DNA of 64,000 bases from an uncultured Kiloniellaceae bacterium (GCA_947493695.1 CANLSF010000001.1:124001-188000), one strand, 5' to 3'; positions 1 to 9,485 are shown, counted from the stretch's first letter. Numbers and translations: made by a program. The notes: generated from the sequence alone by a model not told the origin.

Positions 1-373
1 TTTTGAGCTCGACTATAACCGTTTGGATTCAGCTTAAACATTTGTGCGAGTTAGAAAGTAAGACCAGTATGTCTATTTGCGGATACATCTTGCAATTCGG
101 TCAGTTGCAAAGGTTAAACTCTGAGGCATTTAACTGACCGGAGTGAAATCCCAATTTCCATACAGAATCACGTCTTAGATTCTGCGCACGACGATCTGAG
201 TTCACGCATAATTTAAGAACTGACCCTTTTGACATTCGGCGTCGGAGAGAGCGTGTCTCATGTTCTAAGCTCCTTTTCGGAGCTTGAATCACGCCGTAAT
301 GGCAAACTTCAATGTCTGCTTTAGCCCCAAACACGGTAACCTTGTACGCAAGGCCGCTTGGAACCCAATGTGG
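1..373. other. left-end region without a confident gene
   Basis: This end of the window is A+T-rich compared with the rest. A short minus-strand frame (101-334, 77 residues) exists, but it has no recognisable domain, no clear ribosome-binding site and a Ser/Arg/Leu-rich composition typical of chance frames. No tRNA, insertion-sequence end or strong hairpin was seen. Confidence 0.4.
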
Positions 374-616
374 CTAATTAACTGAGACAATCATGCTTTG
401 GATTTCTTGCTCAGCCAATGCGACACTTTCAAAAATCCCTTGCGCAGGTAGCGTTGCCCAGCCCTCGGCATAAACAATGCCATCTTCATCAGCAGAACAA
501 TAATAGTACTCGTCTGCAATGGCATACCAACCGTCTGTGCGCCTCACGATCGTCAGGCGTCGATTTGTATGCTCTTGGTTGGAAGAGATATATGGGAACA
601 CTTTTAGCCTTTCCAT
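374..616 (-). CDS. small hypothetical protein
   Basis: An 80-residue acidic protein rich in aromatic residues (ADEYYYCSADEDG in the middle) that I do not recognise. The composition looks like a real soluble protein. The start ATG has only a weak GGG just upstream. A second minus-strand frame (489-725) overlaps its 5' half and begins with a protein-like stretch, so this could be the 3' part of a frameshifted gene beginning at 725. Size and A+T-rich setting would suit a small accessory or immunity-type protein, but nothing in the sequence proves it. Confidence 0.4.
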   Translation of the reverse strand: MERLKVFPYISSNQEHTNRRLTIVRRTDGWYAIADEYYYCSADEDGIVYAEGWATLPAQGIFESVALAEQEIQSMIVSVN

Positions 617-754
617 CCCAGCTGAATAACTTCTTTAGATTTCCATTACAATAGCCAGCTTGTTCGGCAGAACTGTCTCCCGTGTCGAATGTATCTACCT
701 CGAAAGCAGTACCGAAGGCGGACATTGGTCATTCGTCGTTTATGAGTACACGAC

Positions 755-1918
755 CTAGTCTATATCCGCAGTGCGCGTAAAATTAACAAACACAACATTC
801 ACATGATGTATCTCGCCGCTTTCTGAGTTGTAATAGTACAAATCACCCATTTGTCTTGTAGGCCATTTAATTTTATAACCATTTAAATCAAGTTTTATGT
901 AACCACCTTCAACTATTCCCATCTCCTCTCGAAGGTCATCGCTCAAATAGGTAATGACGCCTTGTCGTTTTGCAGAAAAGACTAAGCTATCGTGTCGAAG
1001 TTCGAATCCATGCATGTTTTCGAGAACTCTGTGTCCGACCGCATACGTCGTAGAACGAGGGCCAAGTTGCCGGGTCACCAAAGCACCGTTGATGGAATAT
1101 TGGTCAAGTCCCGACTGCAGCCTTAAATGTCGAGCTACCTGCCGCCACGACTCTCCACTTAGGAAACCTGACTCGCTGACTCCATCCATCGCGGCACTCA
1201 GTTCCGGCACCTTACGCCAGTCTTCTTCACCCACGGTCGCCAGATAATATCCTTTGAAATTCGCGCGCTTCCATTTTCGTTTTCCGCCGCGGAGGCCTCC
1301 ATAATGCGCATTTTGTAATACCGCAAATTCTTCTGAATAGTCTCTTGCTTTAAGCTGCGAGCTATTCCGAAGTTCTATTTCTAAAAAGCGCACGCGCGAC
1401 CCTGCAGGTGAAAGTGATGCGAACGAATGATAGCCCTCAATCACAATCGGATTGTCGGCGTTCGCTGTCCAAAGGATCAGAGGTATGAAGTCTGCAGGTA
1501 GCGCTGGGAAGGCTTTCCAGGATGGCGCGTTGGCAGGCTGCGGATGCGCAAATTTTTCACACAGCTTCGGGACAACGATGATTACCCCAGAACCATCTGG
1601 CAGGCGATGCGTCATGGCTTCCTGATCCGCGTACCAATGTTTCTGAAAGTGGTCTGTCAGGCGATGAGCAAAATAGGGTTGGCATTCGATCACCCGCGTG
1701 ATCTCGACCGGCTCGCCCTCGATCTCCAGCTTCGCTGTCAGTTCGTAGTAACGCGATCCATCATGAAACAATGACCGCAACACCCAGGAACCCGCACCTC
1801 CATCAATACCCACACCTTTGCTCGACCAGGCAACGAGGTTACCGAAACCGATGTAGGCACCAAGCGGCAATCCTAAAATTGCGATCAAGCAAACAACAAG
1901 CCACTTGATGACTTTCAT
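755..1918 (-). CDS. membrane-anchored hypothetical protein
   Basis: A 387-residue protein that I cannot place in a family. It starts MKVIKWLVVCLIAILGLPLG, one N-terminal hydrophobic segment followed by a long soluble part, so it is probably tethered to the inner membrane facing the periplasm, or secreted. The frame stays open to a GTG at 1933 (five more residues), but the ATG at 1918 directly before the hydrophobic segment with AGAGGG upstream is the better start. The soluble part is mixed alpha/beta with many aromatic residues near the end. No catalytic motif was seen. The gene stands alone, with A+T-rich DNA on both sides. Confidence 0.65.
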   Translation of the reverse strand: MKVIKWLVVCLIAILGLPLGAYIGFGNLVAWSSKGVGIDGGAGSWVLRSLFHDGSRYYELTAKLEIEGEPVEITRVIECQPYFAHRLTDHFQKHWYADQEAMTHRLPDGSGVIIVVPKLCEKFAHPQPANAPSWKAFPALPADFIPLILWTANADNPIVIEGYHSFASLSPAGSRVRFLEIELRNSSQLKARDYSEEFAVLQNAHYGGLRGGKRKWKRANFKGYYLATVGEEDWRKVPELSAAMDGVSESGFLSGESWRQVARHLRLQSGLDQYSINGALVTRQLGPRSTTYAVGHRVLENMHGFELRHDSLVFSAKRQGVITYLSDDLREEMGIVEGGYIKLDLNGYKIKWPTRQMGDLYYYNSESGEIHHVNVVFVNFTRTADID

Positions 1919-1933
1919 TGCGATACCATGCAC

Positions 1934-2559
1934 CCTCTAGCAGTGTCGACGAGTTCCAAGCTACCCATTCAGCAGTCTCAGCCTTCTTATTCTTATTCTT
2001 CATCCCAAAACCGAAACCGGCATCCGCTTCTTCTCGTCGTCATAAGGGATGAAGGGCAAAACGGGATCGAAGGCCACCTAAGCGAACCCAGCTCGCAAGC
2101 TCGTGACGTGCAGACGAACACGTAGCATTTCTCCCTATTGGCGATACAATAAGTAGAAAATCCTAACAAGTTGCTACATGTATCTCAGTCTCAAAGGGCG
2201 GTGGGAACTCATCGGTAAAGTCGGGCTTTTGGGTCAAATGCGAGATGAGCTGTGGCCGTGATAACTGCTTGAGGCCCCCAGTGATCTCCACCCCTCCCTC
2301 TGACAAGGCCGATTGCCTGAAGAACGTGCGGTTGGAGCCGGATAAATCGAAAAACAACGCTCTATCGGGTCAATACCACTGAGACGACAACGCTGGGGAC
2401 AACGCCGGCGACAACGGTCATGCCGGAGACTGCAGAGATTGCAGCATCATCCGGCACGGGCCCCCGAACGATTTGTTTGGAGGCCTTGCCGCGTTTTTCC
2501 GCTGCCGCAAGCGTTAGGCGGTTCCGCCGCGCCGGTATGAAACACAAGGAGAAACCTCC
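1934..2559. other. intergenic region, no confident gene
   Basis: About 630 bases between a minus-strand and a plus-strand gene. It contains a pyrimidine-rich TTATTC microrepeat near 1985-2000 and a cluster of GACAACG-like short repeats near 2388-2418. A 64-residue minus-strand frame (2163-2357) has no recognisable domain. The last bases hold the ribosome-binding site of the next gene (AAGGAG near 2547). Possibly decayed genes; nothing definite. Confidence 0.4.
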
Positions 2560-2802
2560 ATGCCCGTAAAAACTTTGATTGCCGCTGCCTCTCTTTCGCT
2601 GGGCGCCGGTTTTGTTGTGTCCTTCCCAGCAGGCGTCATGATGTCGGAGGCTGGTGTTTCGGCGGATGGTAAAGGCACGGTGATCCTTTACAGCTTCGGG
2701 AATGAATACGTCGGCGCAGAGAACTTCATCCCAGGCACAGGTTTCAAACGAAACTACGGCGCCTTCAACCGTGAAGACTGCAAGGGAACAGTGAGCATCT
2801 AG
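2560..2802 (+). CDS. small exported hypothetical protein
   Basis: An 80-residue protein with a typical Sec signal peptide (MPVKTLIAAASLSLGAGFVV) and a short mature part rich in Gly, Asn and aromatic residues. AAGGAG lies about 8 bases before the ATG, so translation is likely. No family is recognised. It converges on the regulator/hydrolase gene with a gap of only 22 bases. It is probably a small periplasmic or secreted protein. Confidence 0.55.
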   Translation: MPVKTLIAAASLSLGAGFVVSFPAGVMMSEAGVSADGKGTVILYSFGNEYVGAENFIPGTGFKRNYGAFNREDCKGTVSI

Positions 2803-2824
2803 TGTGGCAGGCCCGACGAGATCG

Positions 2825-4573
2825 CTATATACGCTTTTCCGCGAGAAACTGACCGACAGCGTCGAAGCAGGTCCGCCAGGCCGGTTCACTCTCGACCAGA
2901 ACGTGATTGCGGCTTTCGAGCGGAATGAATTGAGCATCGGGGATTTCGGCGGCCAAAGAACGGCCGACATCAAACGGAATCCGCTGATCGTGCCTGGAAT
3001 GCAGAACGATCGTGGGTGCCGTGACCTGCGCAAGCCGGTGGCGCACGTCTATATGGCCGAACGAGTCCTGAAAGCGTGCCGCGTTGCGGGGCGAAGTGGT
3101 CCGGCGTTGAAATTCGTTGAACCAATCCAGCTCTTTTTTCGTCGCCTCCGGCATGAAAGTTTGCGAAAAGATTTGCCGGTAAGCCGGATTGTCGGTACCC
3201 CATCCAAGCTCGGTCAGGGTCAGCACCGCCTCGCGCCGCGCCTGCTCCTCGGGGCTCGTCAGATGCCGCCACCCGGCCGCGTAGCCACCGATCAGGATCA
3301 GTCCCGACACCCGCTCGGGATGGCGCACGGCATATTCTATCGATACGGCACAGCCCTGCGAGATGCCGAGTAGCGGGAAACGCTTGAGTTTCAGCTTGTC
3401 GGCGACCGCCTCAAGGTCTTCGACGAAGGCATCGAAGCTCAGGTCCTCGACCTCCCAATCCGACAAACCGCAGCCCCGTTCGTCGTATCGGACAAAAGTC
3501 CGGTGACGGGCGATCTCGGCGAAGCTCCGGCCCCAGATCGGGCTGTTCCAGTCAAACTCAAGGTGGTTGAGCCAGTTTGCGGCCTTCAGCAAGGGCGGCC
3601 CCGATCCAAGGGTTGCATAGGCGATCTTGGTGCGGTCGCGAACCTCGCAGAATCCGATCCGTTGGGCGCGCATCGCTTGCGCCTTGTAGTGTTCGACGCG
3701 CGTCCTCGTCCTGGCCGGCGAGCTCCCGACACCAGTCACCGGCGCCTCGAAAGCCTGGAGGTCGCTCGCACGGGTTCGGGCCGCGGGGTCTCGCTCTTTC
3801 ACGGGTGGGGGTGGCGATGGCCTGGCTCTCTTTGCCGCCACCTGCAGCTCGTGCGCCTCCCAGCCCTGGGGGTCAGCCTGCCGCCAGAGCCGCCGCCATT
3901 TCCGGCCTAAAACCGGGTCGGTTTCGGGATGGATAGCAAGCTGCCTCAAAACCGCCGCATAGATCCCCTGTGCATCATCGCGTTCGGTGATCAACCAGGA
4001 GTCAAAGTCCTGGCTGCCCGCGCCGTCCACGCCATCGAGCAGAACCGCGTCGAGCTGGCGGGCGGCTGTTTCCAGTTCCTTCAGCGGCAGCGGATCGGTC
4101 TGCTGCAGCAGCCGCCGACGCAGGCTCGTTATGTCAATGCAGACGTCCGTCGTGTCGAAAGAGATCCGCTCACGGTCGGCAATGATGCGACGATGGTCTG
4201 GCGCGTCCACCACGCGACGCAGCTTACTAAGCGCCCACCTCAGCGATGCCTTCGGATCGTCAGGCAAATCCCAGAAGAGTTCGCAGAGGCGCTCGCGGCG
4301 ATGGGGACGTCCCGTGACAGCGAGAAAGGCAAGGAGCGCACGCGCCTTCCGCGAGGCCGGAAGGGGGCACGGCACGCCACCGGACGCCACGCGTATTTCA
4401 CCCAAAAGCGAGATCTGGAGATCGTGGGACAACTGCACACTCCGCAAGTCAGAATAACAACGCTCCGCCGATCTAAATTTCACCGGGCTTGAAACGCCGA
4501 CATAACGGCAAAACAACAGGTGAACAGAGGGTGCAGCTTTTAGCCTGTAGCTCAGATGCTCCGAACCGGCCAT
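2825..4573 (-). CDS. SARP-type regulator fused to alpha/beta hydrolase
   Basis: The first third (from about residue 50) is an OmpR/SARP-like winged-helix domain of the kind joined to BTAD (ISLLGEIRV, then RERLCELFWDLPDDPKASLR). The last ~270 residues are an alpha/beta hydrolase: oxyanion region GSGPPLL, nucleophile elbow GISQG, acid in HSRHDQRIP and the final His in SRNHVL, so the Ser-Asp-His triad is complete. Such fusions are known in Proteobacteria and may couple a small-molecule hydrolase or sensor to transcription. The reading frame is open to 4798, where it would overlap the next gene. I use the ATG at 4573 (582 residues); a GTG at 4438 directly before the DNA-binding domain is the alternative. 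A related SARP-type gene lies at 7224-9485. Confidence 0.75.
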   Translation of the reverse strand: MAGSEHLSYRLKAAPSVHLLFCRYVGVSSPVKFRSAERCYSDLRSVQLSHDLQISLLGEIRVASGGVPCPLPASRKARALLAFLAVTGRPHRRERLCELFWDLPDDPKASLRWALSKLRRVVDAPDHRRIIADRERISFDTTDVCIDITSLRRRLLQQTDPLPLKELETAARQLDAVLLDGVDGAGSQDFDSWLITERDDAQGIYAAVLRQLAIHPETDPVLGRKWRRLWRQADPQGWEAHELQVAAKRARPSPPPPVKERDPAARTRASDLQAFEAPVTGVGSSPARTRTRVEHYKAQAMRAQRIGFCEVRDRTKIAYATLGSGPPLLKAANWLNHLEFDWNSPIWGRSFAEIARHRTFVRYDERGCGLSDWEVEDLSFDAFVEDLEAVADKLKLKRFPLLGISQGCAVSIEYAVRHPERVSGLILIGGYAAGWRHLTSPEEQARREAVLTLTELGWGTDNPAYRQIFSQTFMPEATKKELDWFNEFQRRTTSPRNAARFQDSFGHIDVRHRLAQVTAPTIVLHSRHDQRIPFDVGRSLAAEIPDAQFIPLESRNHVLVESEPAWRTCFDAVGQFLAEKRI

Positions 4574-4787
4574 GGCGCTGCAAAGGCACCTGCCCCAAAA
4601 AAAGGCACCTAACCCCTGACCTGCAGCACAAGGTCCGCAAATCAGTCCACGTATAAATTTAAAGGAAGACAGGTATGAAGAAAACGGAAATCGAAATCGA
4701 TTAAAATGCCACCTCAGCGTGTTGCAACTCGCCCGATTCACTAGAGGTGTGGGGCGGATCTTGAGCTTGAAGCCGGACCTCAGTTTT

Positions 4788-5048
4788 CTAGGCCTCATCC
4801 GCCTTCGTTCTGAAAAACAGCGAAAGGAGCAGCAGGCAAAAGCCCGGGCCAGCGATGTATGCCCCCAGTTTCATAATGCACGCGGCTGTATTCTGATCGG
4901 CTTCATACTGCTGCTGAAGTGCGGGAGGCGGGTCCTGGTAAGGTATGCCTGCGTAGCTCAGGTCGTAGAGAAAACCGGCCGCAATAATCAGTAGACCCAG
5001 CCCGAAGAGTGCAAGCAGTAAAATCCGGATTTTCAAAATCGTCTTCAT
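4788..5048 (-). CDS. small two-helix membrane protein
   Basis: An 86-residue protein with two hydrophobic segments (about residues 7-28 and 62-82) separated by a polar loop rich in Pro and Gln (PPPALQQQYEADQ), ending in the charged tail FRTKADEA. It is probably an inner-membrane protein. I recognise no family. It lies 214 bases upstream of the regulator/hydrolase on the same strand and may be cotranscribed with it. Confidence 0.55.
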   Translation of the reverse strand: MKTILKIRILLLALFGLGLLIIAAGFLYDLSYAGIPYQDPPPALQQQYEADQNTAACIMKLGAYIAGPGFCLLLLSLFFRTKADEA

Positions 5049-5142
5049 TTGTCAAAGCTTGTCCCATATAAACTGCGCCTGCACAAACCCGCGGGACTGC
5101 CGCAGATTTTAGTCCCGATCAGAAATTTGAAAGCCCAGAGCA

Positions 5143-5517
5143 ATGAGCAACGGAAGACATATCGATCACTGGCAGGACAAGCTGGACCAGGATCTGACGC
5201 CGCCCAGGGAATTTAAAGTTTCCCGCTCGCGGATCATGTATATCGAGAATAAATCCGGCGAGATCGAAGGCCCAGGGCGCATCGGACGGGTTTACTTCTC
5301 GAAGTCGGGAAAATCGCTCTACTACCGGGGACTGACCTTCCAAAGCCTGAAAGGCGCGGGCTTCAAATCCAACTATTTCGAGCTGGAGACAGGTGCGGAT
5401 TACTGGATCTCCGGTCCGCGCAAAGACCAGAACGACCGGCTTTACGGCGGCAATAAAGGTGTCGAGGTCGATGCGGATGTTGAAGAGGAATACAAGGCGT
5501 TAATCGGATCGCATTAA
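5143..5517 (+). CDS. conserved hypothetical protein
   Basis: A 124-residue soluble protein with the pattern RSRIMYIENKSG, GRIGRVYFSKSGKSLYYRG, GADYWISGPR and KDQNDRLYGG. As far as I recall it belongs to a small bacterial family that is often mislabelled '1-deoxy-D-xylulose-5-phosphate synthase'; at this length it cannot be that thiamine-dependent enzyme and has none of its motifs. Function unknown. It is divergent from the small membrane protein upstream and convergent with the metallopeptidase-like gene. Confidence 0.7.
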   Translation: MSNGRHIDHWQDKLDQDLTPPREFKVSRSRIMYIENKSGEIEGPGRIGRVYFSKSGKSLYYRGLTFQSLKGAGFKSNYFELETGADYWISGPRKDQNDRLYGGNKGVEVDADVEEEYKALIGSH

Positions 5518-5575
5518 GGCTGTCATCAGCCGTCACCCCGCCCCACGCCCTTGTTTCAGGGGTCCTGAAAAGGAA

Positions 5576-5602
5576 GTCGCGCGGGAGAACGCCCCGCGCG
5601 AC
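5576..5602 (-). terminator. hairpin between convergent genes
   Basis: A perfect 10-base-pair G+C-rich stem (GTCGCGCGGG / CCCGCGCGAC) with a 7-base loop. On the minus strand it is followed by a T-rich stretch (TTCCTTTTC), so it best fits a Rho-independent terminator for the minus-strand metallopeptidase-like gene, and may also stop transcripts of the plus-strand gene. Confidence 0.6.
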
Positions 5603-5623
5603 AGAAGCAGCTTTCTCAGAACC

Positions 5624-7051
5624 CTAGTTTTTAAAGCTTCCACGCCGCCGGGGCGGACCGCTGCTCGGGTTCAGCAGATCGCCACCGACCGGATCGCCCT
5701 TCACGACCTCCACGGCTTCACATAGAAAATCCGAGGGTTCGCTGTCCAGGCGGCTGTCGTGGGCGGCCGAGATTGCGTTGGCATGCTCTTCATCGAAATT
5801 TGCGAGAATCGCCGCTGCGCGCGAGAGGAAGGGATCCATGCGGGTTTCGTCCTGGGTCAGGTCCTTGAAGAAGCCCTTTTCACTGTTGGACAGAAACACT
5901 TTGATCATGCGCTTGAGGTTGACTTTCGGCTCGCTGCAGGCGCCGACAAAACTCCCGCGTCTTGCCGCACCCGGCGTGCCGTCCGCGGTCCCGAATTCCA
6001 GACGCCCCAGGTCTTCGTTCATCATGGCCATGAAGATTGAGGTCCAGCCTTCATCCAATCGCTCGACCAGGTTCGGACGCGGAACCGCTTCGCCCAGACC
6101 GACACCGCTGGCCAGACTTGCCCGATTGTCGGGCAACTCCATCGCAGTGCCAAATTGCTCGAAGCTAAAGCGCTGCTGAAACGCGTCCGCCGCCCCTTCG
6201 TGAAACGCCGAACAGGAGTTGGGCGCAAGATCGTGGGTATCGTGGGTCAGAACCAGGTCCCAGGTCAGGCAGGCTTCGCCATGGAACTTGTCGTAGAAGA
6301 GCGCATGCGCGGCCTCATGGATCAGCGTCTCCATTTTGAAACTGTCATGGGGACCGTCCTTGTGGATGTAGGTCACCCGGGTAACCGGGTTCACGTAGCT
6401 GGCCTCGGCTTCACCCACGAGCTGGGAGTTATGGGGGTACTTTACCACCAGCTTGCGTTCAAAATCGTACTCCGGCCCGTAACCTTCGAGCACGTCGTTC
6501 AGAAACTTGTAAACAGTCCAGAGCTCCGCGTGGCGGTAAACCTGAAAATCGGCACGTTCGTGATTGCCCGAGATTCCTGTGCCCGGTCCAAAGGTCAGGG
6601 TGCCGAGCTCGACCAGCGAGGGTGGCTTTTTATTGCCCAGGTTCTCGGAGTTCCAGGCCTCATACCACAGGACTTTCTTGTTGGCGGGAATGGTCGAATG
6701 CTCATGCCGAAGTTCAATTTCGCTATCTTCGAATTTCACCTCGACCTTGAAGTAGCGGTCTGCGCAGGTCTTATTTTTTGAAAGTGAGAATTCACCATCT
6801 CCGTTGGTTCGGACCGTACCCCAACTGCCCCAGGGCACAGCGGTTCCGGTTCTACCGGACACCCTGACCTCGATGTTCCGAAGGGGCTGCTTCATGCCGA
6901 ACTTATCCTTCATTTCATCGAGCTGATGCTCGACATTAAAAGCACCTGAGATCCGCCAGTCACAGTTCTTCGCCTCTGCCTGCAACGTCAGTGCCGGGAT
7001 CGAGAGCGCAGCCAAAGCCGTTGCCGCAGCAAGTGTTGAACAAATACGCAT
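5624..7051 (-). CDS. secreted zinc metallopeptidase-like protein
   Basis: A 475-residue protein with a Sec signal peptide ending near AEA (residues 25-27). Residues 58-110 look like a carboxypeptidase-regulatory/transthyretin-like beta domain. The central part carries HEAAH (residues 245-249), the zinc-binding HExxH motif, and 36 residues later HEGAADAF (284-291), where Glu285 is well placed as the third zinc ligand, as in gluzincins. The C-terminal part is Arg/Pro-rich with no clear domain. A role as periplasmic or extracellular peptidase is inferred from the motif; no close family was recognised. It is convergent with 5143-5517 and has a hairpin terminator just downstream. Confidence 0.7.
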   Translation of the reverse strand: MRICSTLAAATALAALSIPALTLQAEAKNCDWRISGAFNVEHQLDEMKDKFGMKQPLRNIEVRVSGRTGTAVPWGSWGTVRTNGDGEFSLSKNKTCADRYFKVEVKFEDSEIELRHEHSTIPANKKVLWYEAWNSENLGNKKPPSLVELGTLTFGPGTGISGNHERADFQVYRHAELWTVYKFLNDVLEGYGPEYDFERKLVVKYPHNSQLVGEAEASYVNPVTRVTYIHKDGPHDSFKMETLIHEAAHALFYDKFHGEACLTWDLVLTHDTHDLAPNSCSAFHEGAADAFQQRFSFEQFGTAMELPDNRASLASGVGLGEAVPRPNLVERLDEGWTSIFMAMMNEDLGRLEFGTADGTPGAARRGSFVGACSEPKVNLKRMIKVFLSNSEKGFFKDLTQDETRMDPFLSRAAAILANFDEEHANAISAAHDSRLDSEPSDFLCEAVEVVKGDPVGGDLLNPSSGPPRRRGSFKN

Positions 7052-7223
7052 AAAAAAATCTCCTCATTTACCGACCAGGGCTATTTTTCCTGGCGTCCAT
7101 GACGGGACATTCTCATGACGTATTGGGTGTGCGCGTTACGTGCTGCGTGAAATCAGCGTGAAACGAATTTTGCGGAGATTCTTTCTGACCGTGATACCGC
7201 TCTGCCTGTGCTGCGATCCGGGA

Positions 7224-9485
7224 TCAGGTTTGGGAATCGAAACGGCACGCCAGCAGCTTTTCAAATCCGGGTTCCCCCGACAAAGGCTCCAGATCTTTGT
7301 CGAAAGCCATCCACATGGCCAAACGCCTGCGCACCAGACTGGGCATGGAAAAGGCGGATTCCAGGGCATTGAGAGCATCCTGGGGACGCGCAAGCAGCAT
7401 CCAGGTCCGTGCTGTGTTGTAGTGAATGAGGCAATCGTCCGGGCCGATGGCCAGCGCCCAATGCGCCCATTCCTCGGCGCGCCTGCTATGGTTCAGGTGG
7501 GCCAGCACCGCGCTGCCGAAAGCCAGCGCACCGGCATTATCGGGGTGGTTCTCAACCTCGGCCTTCAAGCGGACAAGGCAGCTTTCAAACGCGGAACCTG
7601 CTTGATCATTCCATCCCAGCGCCAGGTATTCTTCGGCCAGCAAACCAACGGCGCGGAAATCGTTTGGCCGCAGGGCCGCCGCCCTTTCGAACAGACTGGC
7701 GGCCTCCTCACGCTGTCCCAGCAGGTGCTTATTGCGCGCCAGAAAAAAGTGCGCTTCAAAGAGCGTATCATCGAGCCGGATCGCAGCCGCCAGGGCGGCC
7801 GCCGCCTCGCTGTATTCGCCGGCGGCATAATGCGCCAGACCTTTACCGGCATGGGCTTCGGCAAGGAAGGGGTCGAGCTCCAGCGCGCGCAGGCTCTGCG
7901 CCATGCAGGTTTCAAAACTGGAGTCCGCATTGGTGTTGACGAGGCTCATGGCAAGATAGGATTCACAGATCGCAAGCTGGGCATAGGCCAGGGCGTACTC
8001 CGGGTCCAGCTCGATCGCACGCGCCAGGAGCATGCGCGAGACCCTGAGACTGACCGAATTCATGCCCCGCAGATAGAACGCGCGCCCTTTGTGAAAGGCT
8101 TCGTAAGCTTCCAGGGATTGCGTTCCGGAGACCTGCCCAGCAGCCTCCCCGCCTTCGGCGCGAACCGCCGATAGCTTAACCTTCAGGACTTCGGCGACAT
8201 CCCGTGATAACTCATCCTGAAGCGCGAAGACTCCCTGGGTCCCGCGATCGTACCGCTGCGCCCAGATCTGGTGTCCGCTCCGGCCATCGATCAGCCGCAT
8301 CGTCACGCGAAGATTGGCATGCTCGCGCCGAACGCTGCCTTCCAGAACGTGGCTGACCGAAAAATGCCGGGCCGCCTGTACAGCGTCGATTGCATGTTCT
8401 TTCATCGCAAGTGTCGTATTGCGGGACGCCACCGAGATTCCAAACGCACCGGAGAGCTCAGTGATGATGTCTTCCGTCAGACCGTCAGTGAAGAAATCGT
8501 CGACCAACTCAGGCCCGAGATTATCGAAAGGCAGCACCGCAATCGAGATCTCAGATGCGATGGCCTTACTGTCCGCCGACCCACCGGCGGCTGGCAGGAG
8601 CGCACCATCGGTTGGCGGGAATGCGGGCGACCTTGGCGGATGCTCACTCTGGACTCCTGCATCCGGGGTCGGGTGTGACGCCGAGGGCTTTTTCTGAGCT
8701 TGAGGTTTACGGATCGCATTGTAGAGATCCACCGTCGCGGGCTGCGGCGAAATCGCAAAGTCATCGTTCAGTCTTTGACGCAATGACTCGTAGAGCATCA
8801 GCGCCGCACGGCGATCGCCATTCTGCGACAGAATACGCATCGTGCAGCGCGCGGCCCGCTCGTTCTCCTTGTCAGCGGAGAGAATCCGTTGCGCCAGTTC
8901 CAAAGCCCGTTCGCTGCGGCCGCTTTGTTCCGCCTGCTTCATAAGACCCAGCAATGCCTCGACGTAAAGGCGGTCAAGCCGCGTACGCTCGGCAAAGAGC
9001 CATCCGTCGTAGTCCTGCCCGACCGGCCCCTGTCCTTCCAGGAACACACCGCGTCTCAGGTTTGTTGCCTTATCAACCGACTTCAGAGTCGCCTCCGCGA
9101 GGACCTCGGCGAACTCCGCAACGTCGACCCTGGTCCGGCTGCGATTGAGCCAGATGGCGGTGCGATCCGCGCAGATGACATCCGGCCCCAAGGGCGCAAG
9201 CTTTCGCCGCACCCGCAGAAGAGATTGTTTCAAGCTATCACGCGCATGCCGCTCGCTGCTGTTTTCCCAGAGCAATCCGGCAAGACGGTCGCGGGAAAGA
9301 CGCAACGTGGGCGTAGCCGCAAGCGCAGAGACAAGGGCGCTGTCCTTGACTCCAGCCAGGCGGATGGAATTGCCGTTGCAACGTATCTGCAAGGGACCGA
9401 ACAGCAAAACATCGACGATGGACTCATCGCCTGCAGCCTGCCGCCTTCGCTCAGTTGTACGTTGCCTTCGCTCGATTGTCTGCAT
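7224..9485 (-). CDS. SARP/BTAD regulator with TolB-like and TPR domains
   Basis: Domains in order over 753 residues: SARP-like winged helix (VDVLLFGPLQIRCNG onward), BTAD helical repeats (to ~residue 240), a low-complexity linker, a TolB-N/adenylate-cyclase-associated domain (ISIAVLPFDNL ... ADGLTEDI-like FFTDGLTEDIITELS), then about 300 residues of tetratricopeptide repeats. No cyclase catalytic domain is present. The frame extends to 9590, but the ATG at 9485 (MQTIERR) is preferred because the earlier residues are not domain-like. The architecture is that of a one-component transcription regulator with protein-protein or ligand-sensing modules. Its targets are unknown; neighbours are the HEAAH protein downstream and a P1 peptidase upstream, all on one strand. 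Confidence 0.8.
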   Translation of the reverse strand: MQTIERRQRTTERRRQAAGDESIVDVLLFGPLQIRCNGNSIRLAGVKDSALVSALAATPTLRLSRDRLAGLLWENSSERHARDSLKQSLLRVRRKLAPLGPDVICADRTAIWLNRSRTRVDVAEFAEVLAEATLKSVDKATNLRRGVFLEGQGPVGQDYDGWLFAERTRLDRLYVEALLGLMKQAEQSGRSERALELAQRILSADKENERAARCTMRILSQNGDRRAALMLYESLRQRLNDDFAISPQPATVDLYNAIRKPQAQKKPSASHPTPDAGVQSEHPPRSPAFPPTDGALLPAAGGSADSKAIASEISIAVLPFDNLGPELVDDFFTDGLTEDIITELSGAFGISVASRNTTLAMKEHAIDAVQAARHFSVSHVLEGSVRREHANLRVTMRLIDGRSGHQIWAQRYDRGTQGVFALQDELSRDVAEVLKVKLSAVRAEGGEAAGQVSGTQSLEAYEAFHKGRAFYLRGMNSVSLRVSRMLLARAIELDPEYALAYAQLAICESYLAMSLVNTNADSSFETCMAQSLRALELDPFLAEAHAGKGLAHYAAGEYSEAAAALAAAIRLDDTLFEAHFFLARNKHLLGQREEAASLFERAAALRPNDFRAVGLLAEEYLALGWNDQAGSAFESCLVRLKAEVENHPDNAGALAFGSAVLAHLNHSRRAEEWAHWALAIGPDDCLIHYNTARTWMLLARPQDALNALESAFSMPSLVRRRLAMWMAFDKDLEPLSGEPGFEKLLACRFDSQT

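Noticed and set aside
101..334. 77-codon minus-strand frame near the left edge
   Set aside because: No ribosome-binding site or family; composition typical of non-coding frames. Kept only as a remark in the region entry.
2804..4492. Plus-strand frames opposite the regulator/hydrolase gene
   Set aside because: The minus strand carries recognisable winged-helix and hydrolase motifs; the plus frames have none and no ribosome-binding sites.
5143..5517. 1-deoxy-D-xylulose-5-phosphate synthase
   Set aside because: That name is sometimes attached to this small family, but 124 residues cannot hold the enzyme and none of its thiamine motifs are present.
7224..9485. Adenylate cyclase
   Set aside because: TolB-like and TPR parts are similar to regions in proteins labelled adenylate cyclase, but no cyclase catalytic domain is present.
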